A stretch of DNA of 64,000 nucleotides from an uncultured Candidatus Melainabacteria bacterium (GCA_934699705.1 CAKUXD010000004.1:35723-99722), one strand, 5' to 3'. Positions 16,128-24,913 are shown, numbered from the stretch's first letter. A program made the numbers and translations. Notes: generated by a model from the sequence alone, not told the origin.

Positions 16128-16617
16128 AGTCAGCCAAAAGTCCAGTTAAAAGAGCATATCTGACCTTTTTTATACCAACAGAACCAAAATATACCGCTAA
16201 TACATAAAAAGTTGTTTCAGAACTTCCAACAATAATCGCAGATAATTTTGTCGCAAAAGCATCTGGCCCTAAATTATTCGCGATATCTGAAAACACACCT
16301 AAAGCCGCAGAACCAGATAACGAGCGCACTATCATTAATGGTAAAACCTCAACAGGTATTGATAGACGATTTAAAAGTTCGCCAAAAAGATTTCCGCATA
16401 AATCAATAAAACCTGATGCTCTAAGCATAGAAATAGATACTAAAATCGCAACCAAATAAGGAATTATATTAACAGCAACTTTAAACCCGTCTTTTGCCCC
16501 ATCAGTAAAAACTTCATATACAGGAACTTTTTTTACCATGCCAGTAGTTAAAATAATTAGCAAAATAACAGGTAAAATCCACAAAGAAAGCGCGTTCATA
16601 ACTGTTTGAAAGGTCAT
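16078..16617 (-). CDS. spmB: SpmB-like nucleoside-recognition-domain membrane protein
   Basis: A 179-residue inner-membrane protein of the spore maturation protein B (Gate/nucleoside recognition) family. GGAGG lies 8 bases upstream of the ATG at 16617, which also forms an ATGA overlap with the preceding spmA stop, so that start is chosen over the one 15 bases upstream. Typical segments are PYLVAILVSISMLRASG, PLMIVRSLSGSAALGVFSDI and SSETTFYVLAVYFGSVGIKKVRYALLTGLLAD. In Bacillus these proteins affect spore-core dehydration, but homologues are widespread in non-sporulating bacteria. The transported or sensed ligand is unknown. Confidence 0.85.
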   Translation of the reverse strand: MTFQTVMNALSLWILPVILLIILTTGMVKKVPVYEVFTDGAKDGFKVAVNIIPYLVAILVSISMLRASGFIDLCGNLFGELLNRLSIPVEVLPLMIVRSLSGSAALGVFSDIANNLGPDAFATKLSAIIVGSSETTFYVLAVYFGSVGIKKVRYALLTGLLADFIGIVAAVVVARMFFL

Positions 16618-17198
16618 TTTTGAGCCCTCCATGTGTATTGGAAAATTTTTGCAATTATAATAGCTGAAATAAATGCAATTCCAGTAACCATAAGCGTTGG
16701 AAGTATTATTTCAGTCGGATTTTTATAACCAATTCCCACAAGTACCGCAATCACAGTCGCTGGAATTATTTGAAATCCAGCCGTATTCATTGCCAAAAAC
16801 ATACACATAGCATTTGAAGCACTTTCTTTATCTTCATTAATTTCCTGCAATTCTTCCATAGCTTTTAAACCAATTGGTGTTGCCGCGTTAGTTAAACCTA
16901 AAGCGTTTGCAGAAAAACTCATCGCAATATCACCAATCGCCTTATTATCTTGCGGAATATCGTTAAATAACCATTTTGCAATAGGTTTAATAAGTTTCGT
17001 TATAAAACTAACAATTCCTGATGCCTCTGCAACCTTCATTATACCTAACCAAAATGCCATTATACCAATTAAAGAAAACGCAACCTTCACAGATAAATCA
17101 GCACCAGTCAAGATAGCGTTGACCACATCTTGCAAACGACCCTCAATAACTGCAGTTACAAGAGAAATTAAAATTAACAAATAAAATACCCAATTCAT
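16614..17198 (-). CDS. spmA: SpmA-like nucleoside-recognition-domain membrane protein
   Basis: A 194-residue polytopic protein, partner of SpmB. The family pattern is MNWVFYLLILISLVTAVIEGR at the N-terminus, GIMAFWLGIMKVAEASGIV, PIAKWLFNDIPQDNKAIGDIAMSFSANALGLTNAATPIGLKAMEEL and NTAGFQIIPATVIAVLVG. The PQDNKAIGDIAMSFSANALGL segment is diagnostic. It overlaps spmB by four bases (ATGA), so the two are translated together. No other sporulation gene is seen in the window. Confidence 0.86.
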   Translation of the reverse strand: MNWVFYLLILISLVTAVIEGRLQDVVNAILTGADLSVKVAFSLIGIMAFWLGIMKVAEASGIVSFITKLIKPIAKWLFNDIPQDNKAIGDIAMSFSANALGLTNAATPIGLKAMEELQEINEDKESASNAMCMFLAMNTAGFQIIPATVIAVLVGIGYKNPTEIILPTLMVTGIAFISAIIIAKIFQYTWRAQK

Positions 17199-17240
17199 AC
17201 TATCTATTAAAACATTATGTAAGAGAAAATCAAAAACTTA

Positions 17241-18248
17241 ATGAAACGTAAAAAAGTTGTAGAAATCCAAAAACTTGATATACTTAGTGTAAGGAAGACT
17301 AAAGCTATGTTAAATTCGTTAAAACTTGAAGACATAAAACCAGAATTAATAAATCTTACTGGAGTAAGACTATTAGTTCTTTTCTCTCTTTTAATTGAAT
17401 CGCCTAAAACTGCAGAAGAAATTAGCGACTATTTTGAAAAGAATAATTATCCAAAAAACATCTTCTCAATTGATACTCTACGCAATGACATGAACGCTTT
17501 GCGCTCTGCTGGTTGCAAAATTTCACGTGCAGATAAATCAAATAATTTTCAATATAAACTGCTATCACACCCATTTGAAATGACAATTACTATGGATTTA
17601 GCAAAATCATTTGAAAAGCTTTATAACAACATCTTTAACCGATTAACAATTCAACAATTATTATTAATAGAAAATTTATTTGAAACAATTTCAAAATATG
17701 CACTAGATATTGAAACCGCAGAATATCTAAATGGGATTTCACTTTTAAAAAGATTAAACAAAAATATTTTAAACGATTTAGTAAAAGCTAAAAATTGCAA
17801 GAATAAAATTTCTTTTGTTTATAATTCGCCTAACTCTGGAAAACAAGATATTGAATTTTATGTAACTAATTTTGAATTTAGAAGTAAAAAACTTTATATA
17901 AACGGTTATTGCCCGACCTTCAAGAATAATTCATTTTTATTGGTTTCTAAAATCACATCTCCAGTAATGTTTCACCTAGAAAAAGGATTAATCCAAGATT
18001 TAATAAAAATTGTTATCTTAGAACTTAAAAACGCATCATTTTTGAATTATCAACCAGCTGAAAATGAGAGTGTTATTGAAAAAAATAATAATTCACTAAA
18101 GCTTGAATACAAAAGCGACAATGATTTTAAACTAATGCAAAAAATTTTAGCTTATGGTCCTGATTGCACAGTAATTTCACCCGAAGATGTTCGCCAATCG
18201 GTGAAAGAAAAGTTAAAATCAATGCTAGAGGTATATAAAAATGACTAA
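17241..18248 (+). CDS. WYL-domain transcriptional regulator, PafB/PafC-like, first of a pair
   Basis: A 335-residue predicted DNA-binding regulator. Residues about 40-105 form a winged HTH (LLVLFSLLIESPKTAEEISDYFEKN ... IDTLRNDMNALRSAGCKISRADKSNNFQYKL). The middle and C-terminal part have a divergent WYL fold (KISFVYNSPNSGKQDIEFYVTNFEFRSKKLYINGYCP) and a WCX-type end (KLMQKILAYGPDCTVISPEDVRQSVKEKLKSML). It overlaps the next, similar gene by 8 bases. Tandem WYL genes recall PafBC of actinobacteria, where a heterodimer activates DNA-damage genes. The WYL residues that bind ligand are poorly conserved. Target and signal are unknown. Confidence 0.72.
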   Translation: MKRKKVVEIQKLDILSVRKTKAMLNSLKLEDIKPELINLTGVRLLVLFSLLIESPKTAEEISDYFEKNNYPKNIFSIDTLRNDMNALRSAGCKISRADKSNNFQYKLLSHPFEMTITMDLAKSFEKLYNNIFNRLTIQQLLLIENLFETISKYALDIETAEYLNGISLLKRLNKNILNDLVKAKNCKNKISFVYNSPNSGKQDIEFYVTNFEFRSKKLYINGYCPTFKNNSFLLVSKITSPVMFHLEKGLIQDLIKIVILELKNASFLNYQPAENESVIEKNNNSLKLEYKSDNDFKLMQKILAYGPDCTVISPEDVRQSVKEKLKSMLEVYKND

Positions 18249-19161
18249 ATATACAAACGATAACACTAGTTATGCTGCATATAGAGTGTTTGAAACATTA
18301 AAATTTTTAATTAATCAACCTGCAAGCGTTGAAGATATTATCCGCCACCTTGAATCACTTGAAATGTGTGGCGAAAAAAATTATTCAAAAGCCGTAGTTT
18401 ACAAGTATTTAACAACTTTGAAGTTTGCAGGAATAACTTTATCAAGACATAAATGTAAATATGAAGTTAAAAATTTACCATTTAAAATAAATTTAACAGA
18501 AAATAACCTAAAAGCGTTATCAATATTGAACGAAGTTATTGAAACAACTCCTGAGAAAAATCTTTCAGAAACAATTACTCAATTCTTTTATCAATTAAAA
18601 ATGCGCTATGCATTACAAAGTCAAAAAGAGTTAGAGATTTGCGAAGATGTAAAGAAAATAATAAAAAAACCTTCTCAAACTCAAACACAACACATCAAAG
18701 AATACGAAAAATACTGTCAAGACGGACTAAAATTAAAAATAACATATATTAACTTACTTGGTGAAGAAGTTAGCTTAATTTATGAGCCAATTGAGGCAAA
18801 ATACGTAAATAATCAAGTAAAATTAATTTGTTACTGCACAAATCCAAGCGGTTTTGTAGAATTCACGTCAACACAAATAAAGAAAATAGAGCAAACACCA
18901 TCAAAGAGTTCAAATAGATTTTTTTCAAGCACAACTGCGTTCAAACTAAAAGGGAAACTTGCAAAGAGATATACTTTAAGAAACGAAGAACATGTTTTAT
19001 GCGAAGAAAATGGAGAAATTACAGTAATAAATCAAAAAGAGCCTAAAAATTTATTATTTGCAAGATTAATGAGATATGGTGAAAACTGCGAAATAATTTC
19101 ATCAAAGCAAGATAGAAAAATAATGAAGGCATTAATCAAAAATACATTATTAAACTATTAA
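18241..19161 (+). CDS. WYL-domain transcriptional regulator, PafB/PafC-like, second of a pair
   Basis: A 306-residue paralogue of the gene before. N-terminal winged HTH (YAAYRVFETLKFLINQPASVEDIIRHLESL ... AVVYKYLTTLKFAGITLSRHKCKYEVKNLPF), central WYL-like part (LKLKITYINLLGEEVSLIYEPIEAKYVNNQVKLICYC), and a C-terminal WCX-like module (FARLMRYGENCEIISSKQDRKIMKALIKNTL). The 8-base overlap with its partner argues for a fixed stoichiometry and heterodimerisation. It is not linked here to proteasome or DNA-repair genes, so the actinobacterial PafBC function should not be assumed. Confidence 0.7.
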   Translation: MTKYTNDNTSYAAYRVFETLKFLINQPASVEDIIRHLESLEMCGEKNYSKAVVYKYLTTLKFAGITLSRHKCKYEVKNLPFKINLTENNLKALSILNEVIETTPEKNLSETITQFFYQLKMRYALQSQKELEICEDVKKIIKKPSQTQTQHIKEYEKYCQDGLKLKITYINLLGEEVSLIYEPIEAKYVNNQVKLICYCTNPSGFVEFTSTQIKKIEQTPSKSSNRFFSSTTAFKLKGKLAKRYTLRNEEHVLCEENGEITVINQKEPKNLLFARLMRYGENCEIISSKQDRKIMKALIKNTLLNY

Positions 19162-19165
19162 GGAC

Positions 19166-19194
19166 TTGATTTTAAAATAATTTAATGATAAATT
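19166..19194 (+). promoter_or_regulatory. Promoter of the CAU tRNA gene
   Basis: TTGATT (19166-19171), a 17-base spacer and TAAATT (19189-19194), 32 bases before the tRNA. Confidence 0.65.
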
Positions 19195-19226
19195 AGAACT
19201 ACGAAGAATTTACGGTACGTAAATTT

Positions 19227-19298
<72 letters not shown>

Positions 19299-19308
19299 GT
19301 TTTAAACA

Positions 19309-19338
19309 AAAAAAAGACCTCTGTTGAGGTCTTTTTTT
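19309..19338 (+). terminator. Terminator after the CAU tRNA
   Basis: gacctc (19316-19321) pairs with gaggtc (19326-19331) around tgtt; the stem is prolonged by A-run/T-run pairing and followed by seven Ts. Confidence 0.9.
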
Positions 19339-19401
19339 GTGTTCTTTTTGTCGCGAGGAATAATAAAATATCAGTTCTTGCGCCTACATTATTTTAAATT
19401 T

Positions 19402-20856
19402 TTATATTTTTTCAATATCATCTGATTTTGAAGACAATTCGTCGATTAATTTTTTTGCTGTACGTTGGTTATTCATCGTTGCGTTACCTGCAATGCAACC
19501 GCCTTCACAACACATAACTTCTACCAAATTACAACCTTCACAACATTCTCCATTTGTTGCAAATTTCTTCAAATCTCTGATAGATTCTTTGTTTAAACCA
19601 TTTATAACATGCGGTTTTACAGACGCCTCATCTTGTAATGATTTTTTTACAGATTCTGCAACACCTCCCGATAAACCGAAATTTCTTGCCTGTTTTGAAC
19701 TTTCTTTATCAAATTTTGTTTCTTCACAGTTCAAAATCTCAATTTTCTTCGCTACAAATAATGCGCCTAATTCCTCAAAACTCATTACGTAATTCACGTT
19801 ATCATTTTCAAAGCCCTCTGCACGTTTCGCAACACAAGGACTAACAAAAACTGTTACGGCATCAGGAATTTGTTTTTTTACTAATTCTGCAGTGTAAAAT
19901 AAAGGAGTTTTTGTATCTGATACAAATGGTTTTATCTCAGGAAGATGTTTTTTAATAAGTTGATTATATCCAGCACAACAAGATGTTGTCATGAATTTAT
20001 CGCCACGCTCCATACGTTCATTAAACTCTTTTGCCTCTGTATTTGCCGTAATATCCGCACCTTGAGCGACTTCATATACATCACTAAACCCTGCTTTTAA
20101 TATTGCCGTTTTTAATTGATATACATTTCCTGGGAATTGTCCAACAATTGACGGAGCAATCATCGCAATAACCTTCTTTTCATCTTTTATACATTTTAAA
20201 ATATCAATTAATTGACTTTTCTCATGAACCGCGCCAAATGGACAAGCCGCAATACAACGACCACAACTAATACACTTTTCAAAATCAATACTTGCAAAAC
20301 CTGTTTCATCTTTTTGAATAGCACCAACCGGGCAAGCTGCTTCACATGGAACAGTTGTTTTTACAATCGCACCGTATGGGCAAGCATTCATGCACATTTT
20401 ACATTTTTTACACTTTGTTTCATCTATATGAGATTTGCCATCAACAACTGTAATTGCACCAAATTTACAAGAAGTTTGGCAAGGTCTTGCAACACAACCC
20501 TGACACAAGTCTGTTACGTGAATTTGGCTGGTTACACAACCCTTACAAGCCGCTTGTAATACAGTTAAATTTCTATTATCTATTTCTTTTCTCTCAATTG
20601 CACTCTTTGCATAACTAGAAAGTGATGTTCTTTCATCATCTTCCTCAATCGGAAATCCCAAACCTGCAATTGCTCTATCTTTTATGATAGCTCGTTCTTT
20701 ATAAATACAACATCTATAAGGAACTTCTGCTCCTTTTGGACGCATGTCATAAGGAATTAATCTTGTGTTTTCTTCAAAATCATCAGAGAAAAATGCCTTA
20801 ATTAATCTAACCAAAATTTCTTTTTTTAAATGAATTGCTTGACTGTTATTATTCAT
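19402..20856 (-). CDS. Monomeric [FeFe] hydrogenase, group B type
   Basis: A 484-residue ferredoxin-linked hydrogenase homologue, expected to make or use H2 in the cytoplasm during fermentation. The N-terminal part is Cys-rich (CKGC, CQGCVARPCQTSC about 104-130). It is followed by 4Fe-4S motifs CKKCKMCMNACP (149-160), CEAACP (171-176) and CISCGRCIAACP (195-206). The H-cluster motifs are L1 TSCCAGY (291-297; both Cys kept, Ala replaces the usual Pro), L2 VSPCVAKRAE (338-347, C341) and L3 EVMCCEGGC (446-454, C450 and C454). The N-terminal layout fits group B enzymes rather than the bifurcating HydABC. Maturases HydE, HydF and HydG are not in the window. It ends the rex-hydrogenase gene run. Confidence 0.88.
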   Translation of the reverse strand: MNNNSQAIHLKKEILVRLIKAFFSDDFEENTRLIPYDMRPKGAEVPYRCCIYKERAIIKDRAIAGLGFPIEEDDERTSLSSYAKSAIERKEIDNRNLTVLQAACKGCVTSQIHVTDLCQGCVARPCQTSCKFGAITVVDGKSHIDETKCKKCKMCMNACPYGAIVKTTVPCEAACPVGAIQKDETGFASIDFEKCISCGRCIAACPFGAVHEKSQLIDILKCIKDEKKVIAMIAPSIVGQFPGNVYQLKTAILKAGFSDVYEVAQGADITANTEAKEFNERMERGDKFMTTSCCAGYNQLIKKHLPEIKPFVSDTKTPLFYTAELVKKQIPDAVTVFVSPCVAKRAEGFENDNVNYVMSFEELGALFVAKKIEILNCEETKFDKESSKQARNFGLSGGVAESVKKSLQDEASVKPHVINGLNKESIRDLKKFATNGECCEGCNLVEVMCCEGGCIAGNATMNNQRTAKKLIDELSSKSDDIEKI

Positions 20857-20889
20857 AATTTTATTCTTTCTTCCAAATTATATTACTAA

Positions 20890-21153
20890 CTATTTCTTTT
20901 CTGCTAATTTTTCATCAATTGCTAACAAAACTTTTTCAACTGTTGCCTCAGACACAACAATATTATCAACTTGTACATAAGGTGCTTTTGAATATTCGTC
21001 ATTAATAGAACACTGTCCTAAACAAGTAATTCCAGAAACTTCAACTTTATCGCCGTATTTTCTTGGTACAAGGTCAATCAATTCTTGCAAATTTGAACCC
21101 CCCATAACAAAACATGTTGTACCTAAGCATACCTTTACATTAATTTTCGACAT
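20890..21153 (-). CDS. [2Fe-2S] thioredoxin-like ferredoxin (NuoE-type domain)
   Basis: An 87-residue stand-alone electron carrier of the NuoE/HydC C-terminal fold. Ligand pattern: VCLGTTCFVMGG (first two Cys, four residues apart) and ITCLGQCSIND (second pair). A GGSNLQELIDLV helix lies between. It is usually fused or associated with NADH-linked hydrogenases and dehydrogenases; here it would shuttle electrons between hydrogenase-type partners. It lies 33 bases before hydA-B and 7 bases after the phosphatase. A second such protein is at 24029. Confidence 0.85.
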   Translation of the reverse strand: MSKINVKVCLGTTCFVMGGSNLQELIDLVPRKYGDKVEVSGITCLGQCSINDEYSKAPYVQVDNIVVSEATVEKVLLAIDEKLAEKK

Positions 21154-21160
21154 TTTTACC

Positions 21161-22318
21161 TCACATAAATTGTATTGTTACTTTTTTAAAATATTTTTGT
21201 TCTAAAACATCAGCGATTTTTTTTATAACATTTTTTCTGATTTCAATTTCAATCGGCAAATTAGGGTCATAATGAGCTTGATTTAATTTTGCACCAACCA
21301 TAAATGTTATACAATCAGAGTTTAGCATAAATTTTGATAATTCTCCAGCAGCATCATCATTAAACTGCCCACTTTCTAAATATTCAAGAGTTCTTGTCAA
21401 GGTCAAAATTCCCTCGGTTACTAAATCTATGCCTTCCATATAGGATATTGCAGGTAACTTACCAACATTTAAAGACATATTTGTTTTTATCGGAATACCT
21501 AATTCTCGCGATACTAAATTTGCTGTCGTACCACCAGCAATAGCTTTTTTACCGTCAAATTCAATTAATGCTTTTGCGTAATAATTATCTTTATCCTGAT
21601 AATATGGCGGACCTGTAAAAACAACCGCATTTCTTGGATTTCTATAATACACGCACATAGCAGATACATCATCTTTTGGTAAGTTATCTGGTTCTTTTCT
21701 TATCGCTTGCAAAACAATTCTTTCTGACAAATCATGGCTTGAAATATCAGGATGAGCTTTTAGTTCTTTTTTTATAATTTCTATCAAGCCTTCTCTGCGC
21801 AAACCTAATCTTAAATCTTTAGATCCCAAAGCTGATTGAGTTACACCATCTGAGCAAAAAATTAATCTGTCATTAACTTGTAATTTTATATGATAGATAT
21901 GCATTTTTCTGTTCGGAAAAGTTTTTGATTGCAAAACTTCATATTCAGGCTCTAAAACTTCACCATCTCTAACCCACACAAATTGAGGATTACCTTCTTC
22001 TACAATTTTTGCGTTTCCATTTACATCACAATCTAGTGCAGAAAAAGTTGAATAACTTATTTTTCTAATTTGACAAACAGGTAAGGAGTTCAAAATGATT
22101 TCACAGGCTTTTTTAATACTTGTTCCTGCTTCTATAAATTTCAACAACATAGTTGCCGTCATACAAGCTAAAATATTAGCTTTTACACCACTACCTAAGC
22201 CATCTGAAAGAACGGCTAATAACTTTCCAGTTTCAGGATAACGCTTTGATGTAAAATAATCACCAAAGGCGTTTTGATTGTATTTTTTTCTTTGCGTACA
22301 ATCAATATCAATAAACAT
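21161..22318 (-). CDS. SpoIIE-family serine/threonine phosphatase of the hydrogenase cluster
   Basis: A 385-residue PP2C-like phosphatase. N-terminal catalytic region (about 1-235) with metal-binding motifs LLAVLSDGLGSGVKAN, DRLIFCSDGVTQS and PKDDVSAMCVYY. The C-terminal about 150 residues form a separate domain (VVFTGPPYYQDKDNYYAKALIEFDGKKAIAGGTTANLV), often seen in phosphatases next to sensory hydrogenases. The gene overlaps the PAS-hydrogenase gene by one base. In known group C hydrogenase loci a phosphatase or kinase is thought to relay the hydrogenase signal to a target; the target here is unknown. Confidence 0.86.
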   Translation of the reverse strand: MFIDIDCTQRKKYNQNAFGDYFTSKRYPETGKLLAVLSDGLGSGVKANILACMTATMLLKFIEAGTSIKKACEIILNSLPVCQIRKISYSTFSALDCDVNGNAKIVEEGNPQFVWVRDGEVLEPEYEVLQSKTFPNRKMHIYHIKLQVNDRLIFCSDGVTQSALGSKDLRLGLRREGLIEIIKKELKAHPDISSHDLSERIVLQAIRKEPDNLPKDDVSAMCVYYRNPRNAVVFTGPPYYQDKDNYYAKALIEFDGKKAIAGGTTANLVSRELGIPIKTNMSLNVGKLPAISYMEGIDLVTEGILTLTRTLEYLESGQFNDDAAGELSKFMLNSDCITFMVGAKLNQAHYDPNLPIEIEIRKNVIKKIADVLEQKYFKKVTIQFM

Positions 22319-24036
22319 TAGTCATCTTCCTCATCGTCATTTGAATAGTCATGAGCAATTGAACTTAAAAGAACTTCCGTTTCTACCATGTGTTCACCTA
22401 AAAGACAGGCAATTTCTTGAACTTTAGCAATATTTTTAGTAATAACTTCTTTAGCTTTCTCTGCAATTTTTTCTCTGTCTATTTCTGCCTTTGTAACATC
22501 AGTTATAATTGCACCAACAATTTCACCATCTTCAATTGTAAATGCACTAATATCATACAATTTATTTTTAACTTGATAATGAGATTTATGAATATCTCCA
22601 CCAGAAAGTAAAAGTTGTTGAAATAACTCGCTAAAAGAAATAATTCTATCTAACGAAGCACCCGAAAGTCCTTCTTTTCTAGTTGAAAAGATTTCATACA
22701 TATCACCACAAAACATTCTCATAAATGCGTCATTTGCTTCTACAACGTTCAAATTTTTATCAACCATAACCATTGCTAACGGCATAGCTCTTAACATAGC
22801 TGCTGCCTTACGCATTGCAATTTTTCTCATGTAAGACGCACACATTGAAGGTTCAGCATCACCTTTTACAAGCGCTTTTGCCATATCCCTGCAAGTTGAA
22901 TATCCACAACCACCGCAGTTTAATTCGTCTTCTGGCGTATGTTTACCAATTTTTTTCAAAGCCTCTGTTATTTGTGCAAAACTTACATCATCGTCTTTTA
23001 TTTGAGAACTTTCGAAATTTTCTTCAAAAACTACATCTGCAACTTTTGGAATTTGTTCTCTGTATTTAATTTTTGATAAAATATCAGAAACAATTGCTAT
23101 TCCTGCTTTTTTAGTTGATGCACAAGGTCCATTTACACAACCAGACTCACAAGACAATGCCTCAACAAAAACTTTTTTACCTAAATTCTCGATATCTAAA
23201 CCATCTAATGCTCTATCAAAAGAATCTAGTCCACTTAAACTTACCAATGAAACATCATCATTTATACCAACTTTTTTAATCGTATCGTTCATTCCGTCTT
23301 CTATTGGGTATAACGCGCCTTCATTAGCTTCTTCTGGCACAAAAACATCATCTGACTTAATTTCTAATTCGTTTATATTAATAAATTCGTCGTTTATCCA
23401 AAAGTTAAGCTCGTCAAAAGTAAGAGAAACATCAATAAAGTCAGGGTGAGTATCAGCCTCATTTTTCTTACCAATACAAGGACCAATAAACACAACCGAA
23501 ATGCTATCCCCATATTTTTCTTTTAACATTTTTGCATGTGTAAGCGCAGGAGAAGCAACATTCACAATATTTTTTGCGAATTTTGGTTTATATTTTCTTA
23601 TGTAATCAACGATTACAGGACAAGCGCTTGATATGTATAACCCATCATCAGCGTTATTCAAAATTTCTGCACATTTTATTGAAACCTGCTGTGCACCTAA
23701 AGCCGTTTCACTGACTGCATAAAATCCTAATTTTTTTAAAATTGCAATCATTTTTTCAGCAGATAAATCATAAATTCCAGACCAACTAGGCGCAAGAGAA
23801 ACAAATACCTTTTTTTGAGCAATCATTAAAGTTTTAACTTTTTCGATATCATTTCTAACTTTTTTTGCACCAGATGGACACACTTTAACACAATGTCCAC
23901 AAGCAATACATTTGTCATTAATAACAGATGCACTTCCGTCTTGAACCTTGATTGCTTTAATATGACATTCTCTTACGCATTTATAACAATCATGACATTC
24001 GTTTTTAAGCGTGTAAACCGGATAAAGTTTATTCAT
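22318..24036 (-). CDS. PAS-containing sensory-type (group C) [FeFe]-hydrogenase homologue, HydS-like
   Basis: A 572-residue multidomain protein. Order: two 4Fe-4S motifs (CHDCYKCVREC 14-24; CIACGHCVKVCP 43-54), an H-cluster domain (about 75-325), a further Fe-S motif CGGCGYSTC (374-382) with C399, a PAS domain (about 415-515) and a helical acidic tail. H-cluster loops: L1 SSACP (136-140), L2 GPCIGKK (185-191), L3 SCESGC (295-300). L1 has Ala where catalytic hydrogenases have the proton-relay Cys (TSCCP), while the four cluster-ligating Cys remain. That fits a slow, H2-sensing protein rather than a turnover enzyme. It overlaps the ferredoxin-like gene by 8 bases and the phosphatase by one. Confidence 0.88.
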   Translation of the reverse strand: MNKLYPVYTLKNECHDCYKCVRECHIKAIKVQDGSASVINDKCIACGHCVKVCPSGAKKVRNDIEKVKTLMIAQKKVFVSLAPSWSGIYDLSAEKMIAILKKLGFYAVSETALGAQQVSIKCAEILNNADDGLYISSACPVIVDYIRKYKPKFAKNIVNVASPALTHAKMLKEKYGDSISVVFIGPCIGKKNEADTHPDFIDVSLTFDELNFWINDEFININELEIKSDDVFVPEEANEGALYPIEDGMNDTIKKVGINDDVSLVSLSGLDSFDRALDGLDIENLGKKVFVEALSCESGCVNGPCASTKKAGIAIVSDILSKIKYREQIPKVADVVFEENFESSQIKDDDVSFAQITEALKKIGKHTPEDELNCGGCGYSTCRDMAKALVKGDAEPSMCASYMRKIAMRKAAAMLRAMPLAMVMVDKNLNVVEANDAFMRMFCGDMYEIFSTRKEGLSGASLDRIISFSELFQQLLLSGGDIHKSHYQVKNKLYDISAFTIEDGEIVGAIITDVTKAEIDREKIAEKAKEVITKNIAKVQEIACLLGEHMVETEVLLSSIAHDYSNDDEEDD

Positions 24037-24271
24037 TACATATACCTTCCATTAGACTTTTTAATTTATCTTTGTCCATATTTGAGTGTAATTTTCCATC
24101 AATGTAAATGTTTGGACCTTCTGCACAATAACCTTCACATCTTGAACCAACTAACTCTATTTTAGCATCTAAAGAATTTTCTTTTATAAAATTTTCTATA
24201 AATTCAATATTTTCTGCATTTCCTCTCGCAAAACAAGCGCTTCCCATGCAAACTTTTATTTCAACTGTCAT
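24029..24271 (-). CDS. [2Fe-2S] thioredoxin-like ferredoxin, second copy
   Basis: An 80-residue NuoE-type small Fe-S protein. Ligands: VCMGSACFARGN and SRCEGYCAEGPN, with a helix ENIEFIENFIKEN between and a C-terminal strand-helix (NIYIDGKLHSNMDKDKLKSLMEG). The fold is the same as at 20890 but the sequence is clearly different, so the two carriers probably serve different partners. It lies 2 bases after rex and overlaps the sensory hydrogenase by 8. Confidence 0.85.
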   Translation of the reverse strand: MTVEIKVCMGSACFARGNAENIEFIENFIKENSLDAKIELVGSRCEGYCAEGPNIYIDGKLHSNMDKDKLKSLMEGICNE

Positions 24272-24273
24272 TC

Positions 24274-24897
24274 TTAATTCACCTCATCAATACCTTTTTT
24301 TGTAAATTGTAAAAAGCTACCAATCAAATTTTCATTCCAAACTTTAACTTCTTTTGGTACATTCAAAATACAAGGAGTAAAATTCCATATATATCTAATT
24401 CCTGCTGCTGCTAAGAAATCTGCTGATTCTTGGGCATATTTCCTAGGTACGGTTAAAATCGCAAAGTTGACATTTAACCTTTTTACCAAATTTGGTAACT
24501 TATTTATCGGAAAAACTTCTTTATTATTAATTGTTATCCCTAATTTTATAGGGTCAACATCAAACATAGCCAAAATATTTAAACCATAATTTGAAAAACT
24601 ATCATATTTTGCCAGCGCAGATCCTAAATTACCTGCACCAATTATAAATACATCTTTTGGCTTTGAAAAACCTAAAGTTTTTTCAATAGAAAGTTTCAAC
24701 TCTTTTATATTATAACCAACTCTACATTTACCTGTATTATTTAAATATTTAATATCTTTTCTAACCTGAGAATCATCTATATTCAACAAATCAGCTATCT
24801 GCGTACTTGATATGAATTCAACAGAATCTTCATCAAAATCATCTAAAATATAATGATATAGAGTTAGCCTGTTAATAACTTTATCTGGAATATCCAT
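24274..24897 (-). CDS. rex: Redox-sensing transcriptional repressor Rex
   Basis: A 207-residue NADH/NAD+-responsive repressor. N-terminal winged HTH (VINRLTLYHYILDD ... SSTQIADLLNIDDSQVRKDIKYLNNTGKCRVGYNIKEL), Rossmann domain with FIIGAGNLGSALAKY (about 84-98), FDVDPIKLG, and the dimerising C-terminal helix. NADH binding releases Rex from fermentation promoters in the bacteria studied. Adjacent to adhE and the hydrogenases, all classic Rex targets, so autoregulation of the cluster is likely. No free promoter space is evident between the adhE terminator and this start, so transcription may depend on read-through. Confidence 0.93.
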   Translation of the reverse strand: MDIPDKVINRLTLYHYILDDFDEDSVEFISSTQIADLLNIDDSQVRKDIKYLNNTGKCRVGYNIKELKLSIEKTLGFSKPKDVFIIGAGNLGSALAKYDSFSNYGLNILAMFDVDPIKLGITINNKEVFPINKLPNLVKRLNVNFAILTVPRKYAQESADFLAAAGIRYIWNFTPCILNVPKEVKVWNENLIGSFLQFTKKGIDEVN

Positions 24898-24913
24898 AAT
24901 AAAACCTCACTTT

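Noticed and set aside
20212..20559. Plus-strand reading frame opposite the hydrogenase Fe-S region
   Set aside because: Cys- and Thr-rich translation arises from the complement of Cys codons; no start signal, and the minus-strand enzyme is clear.
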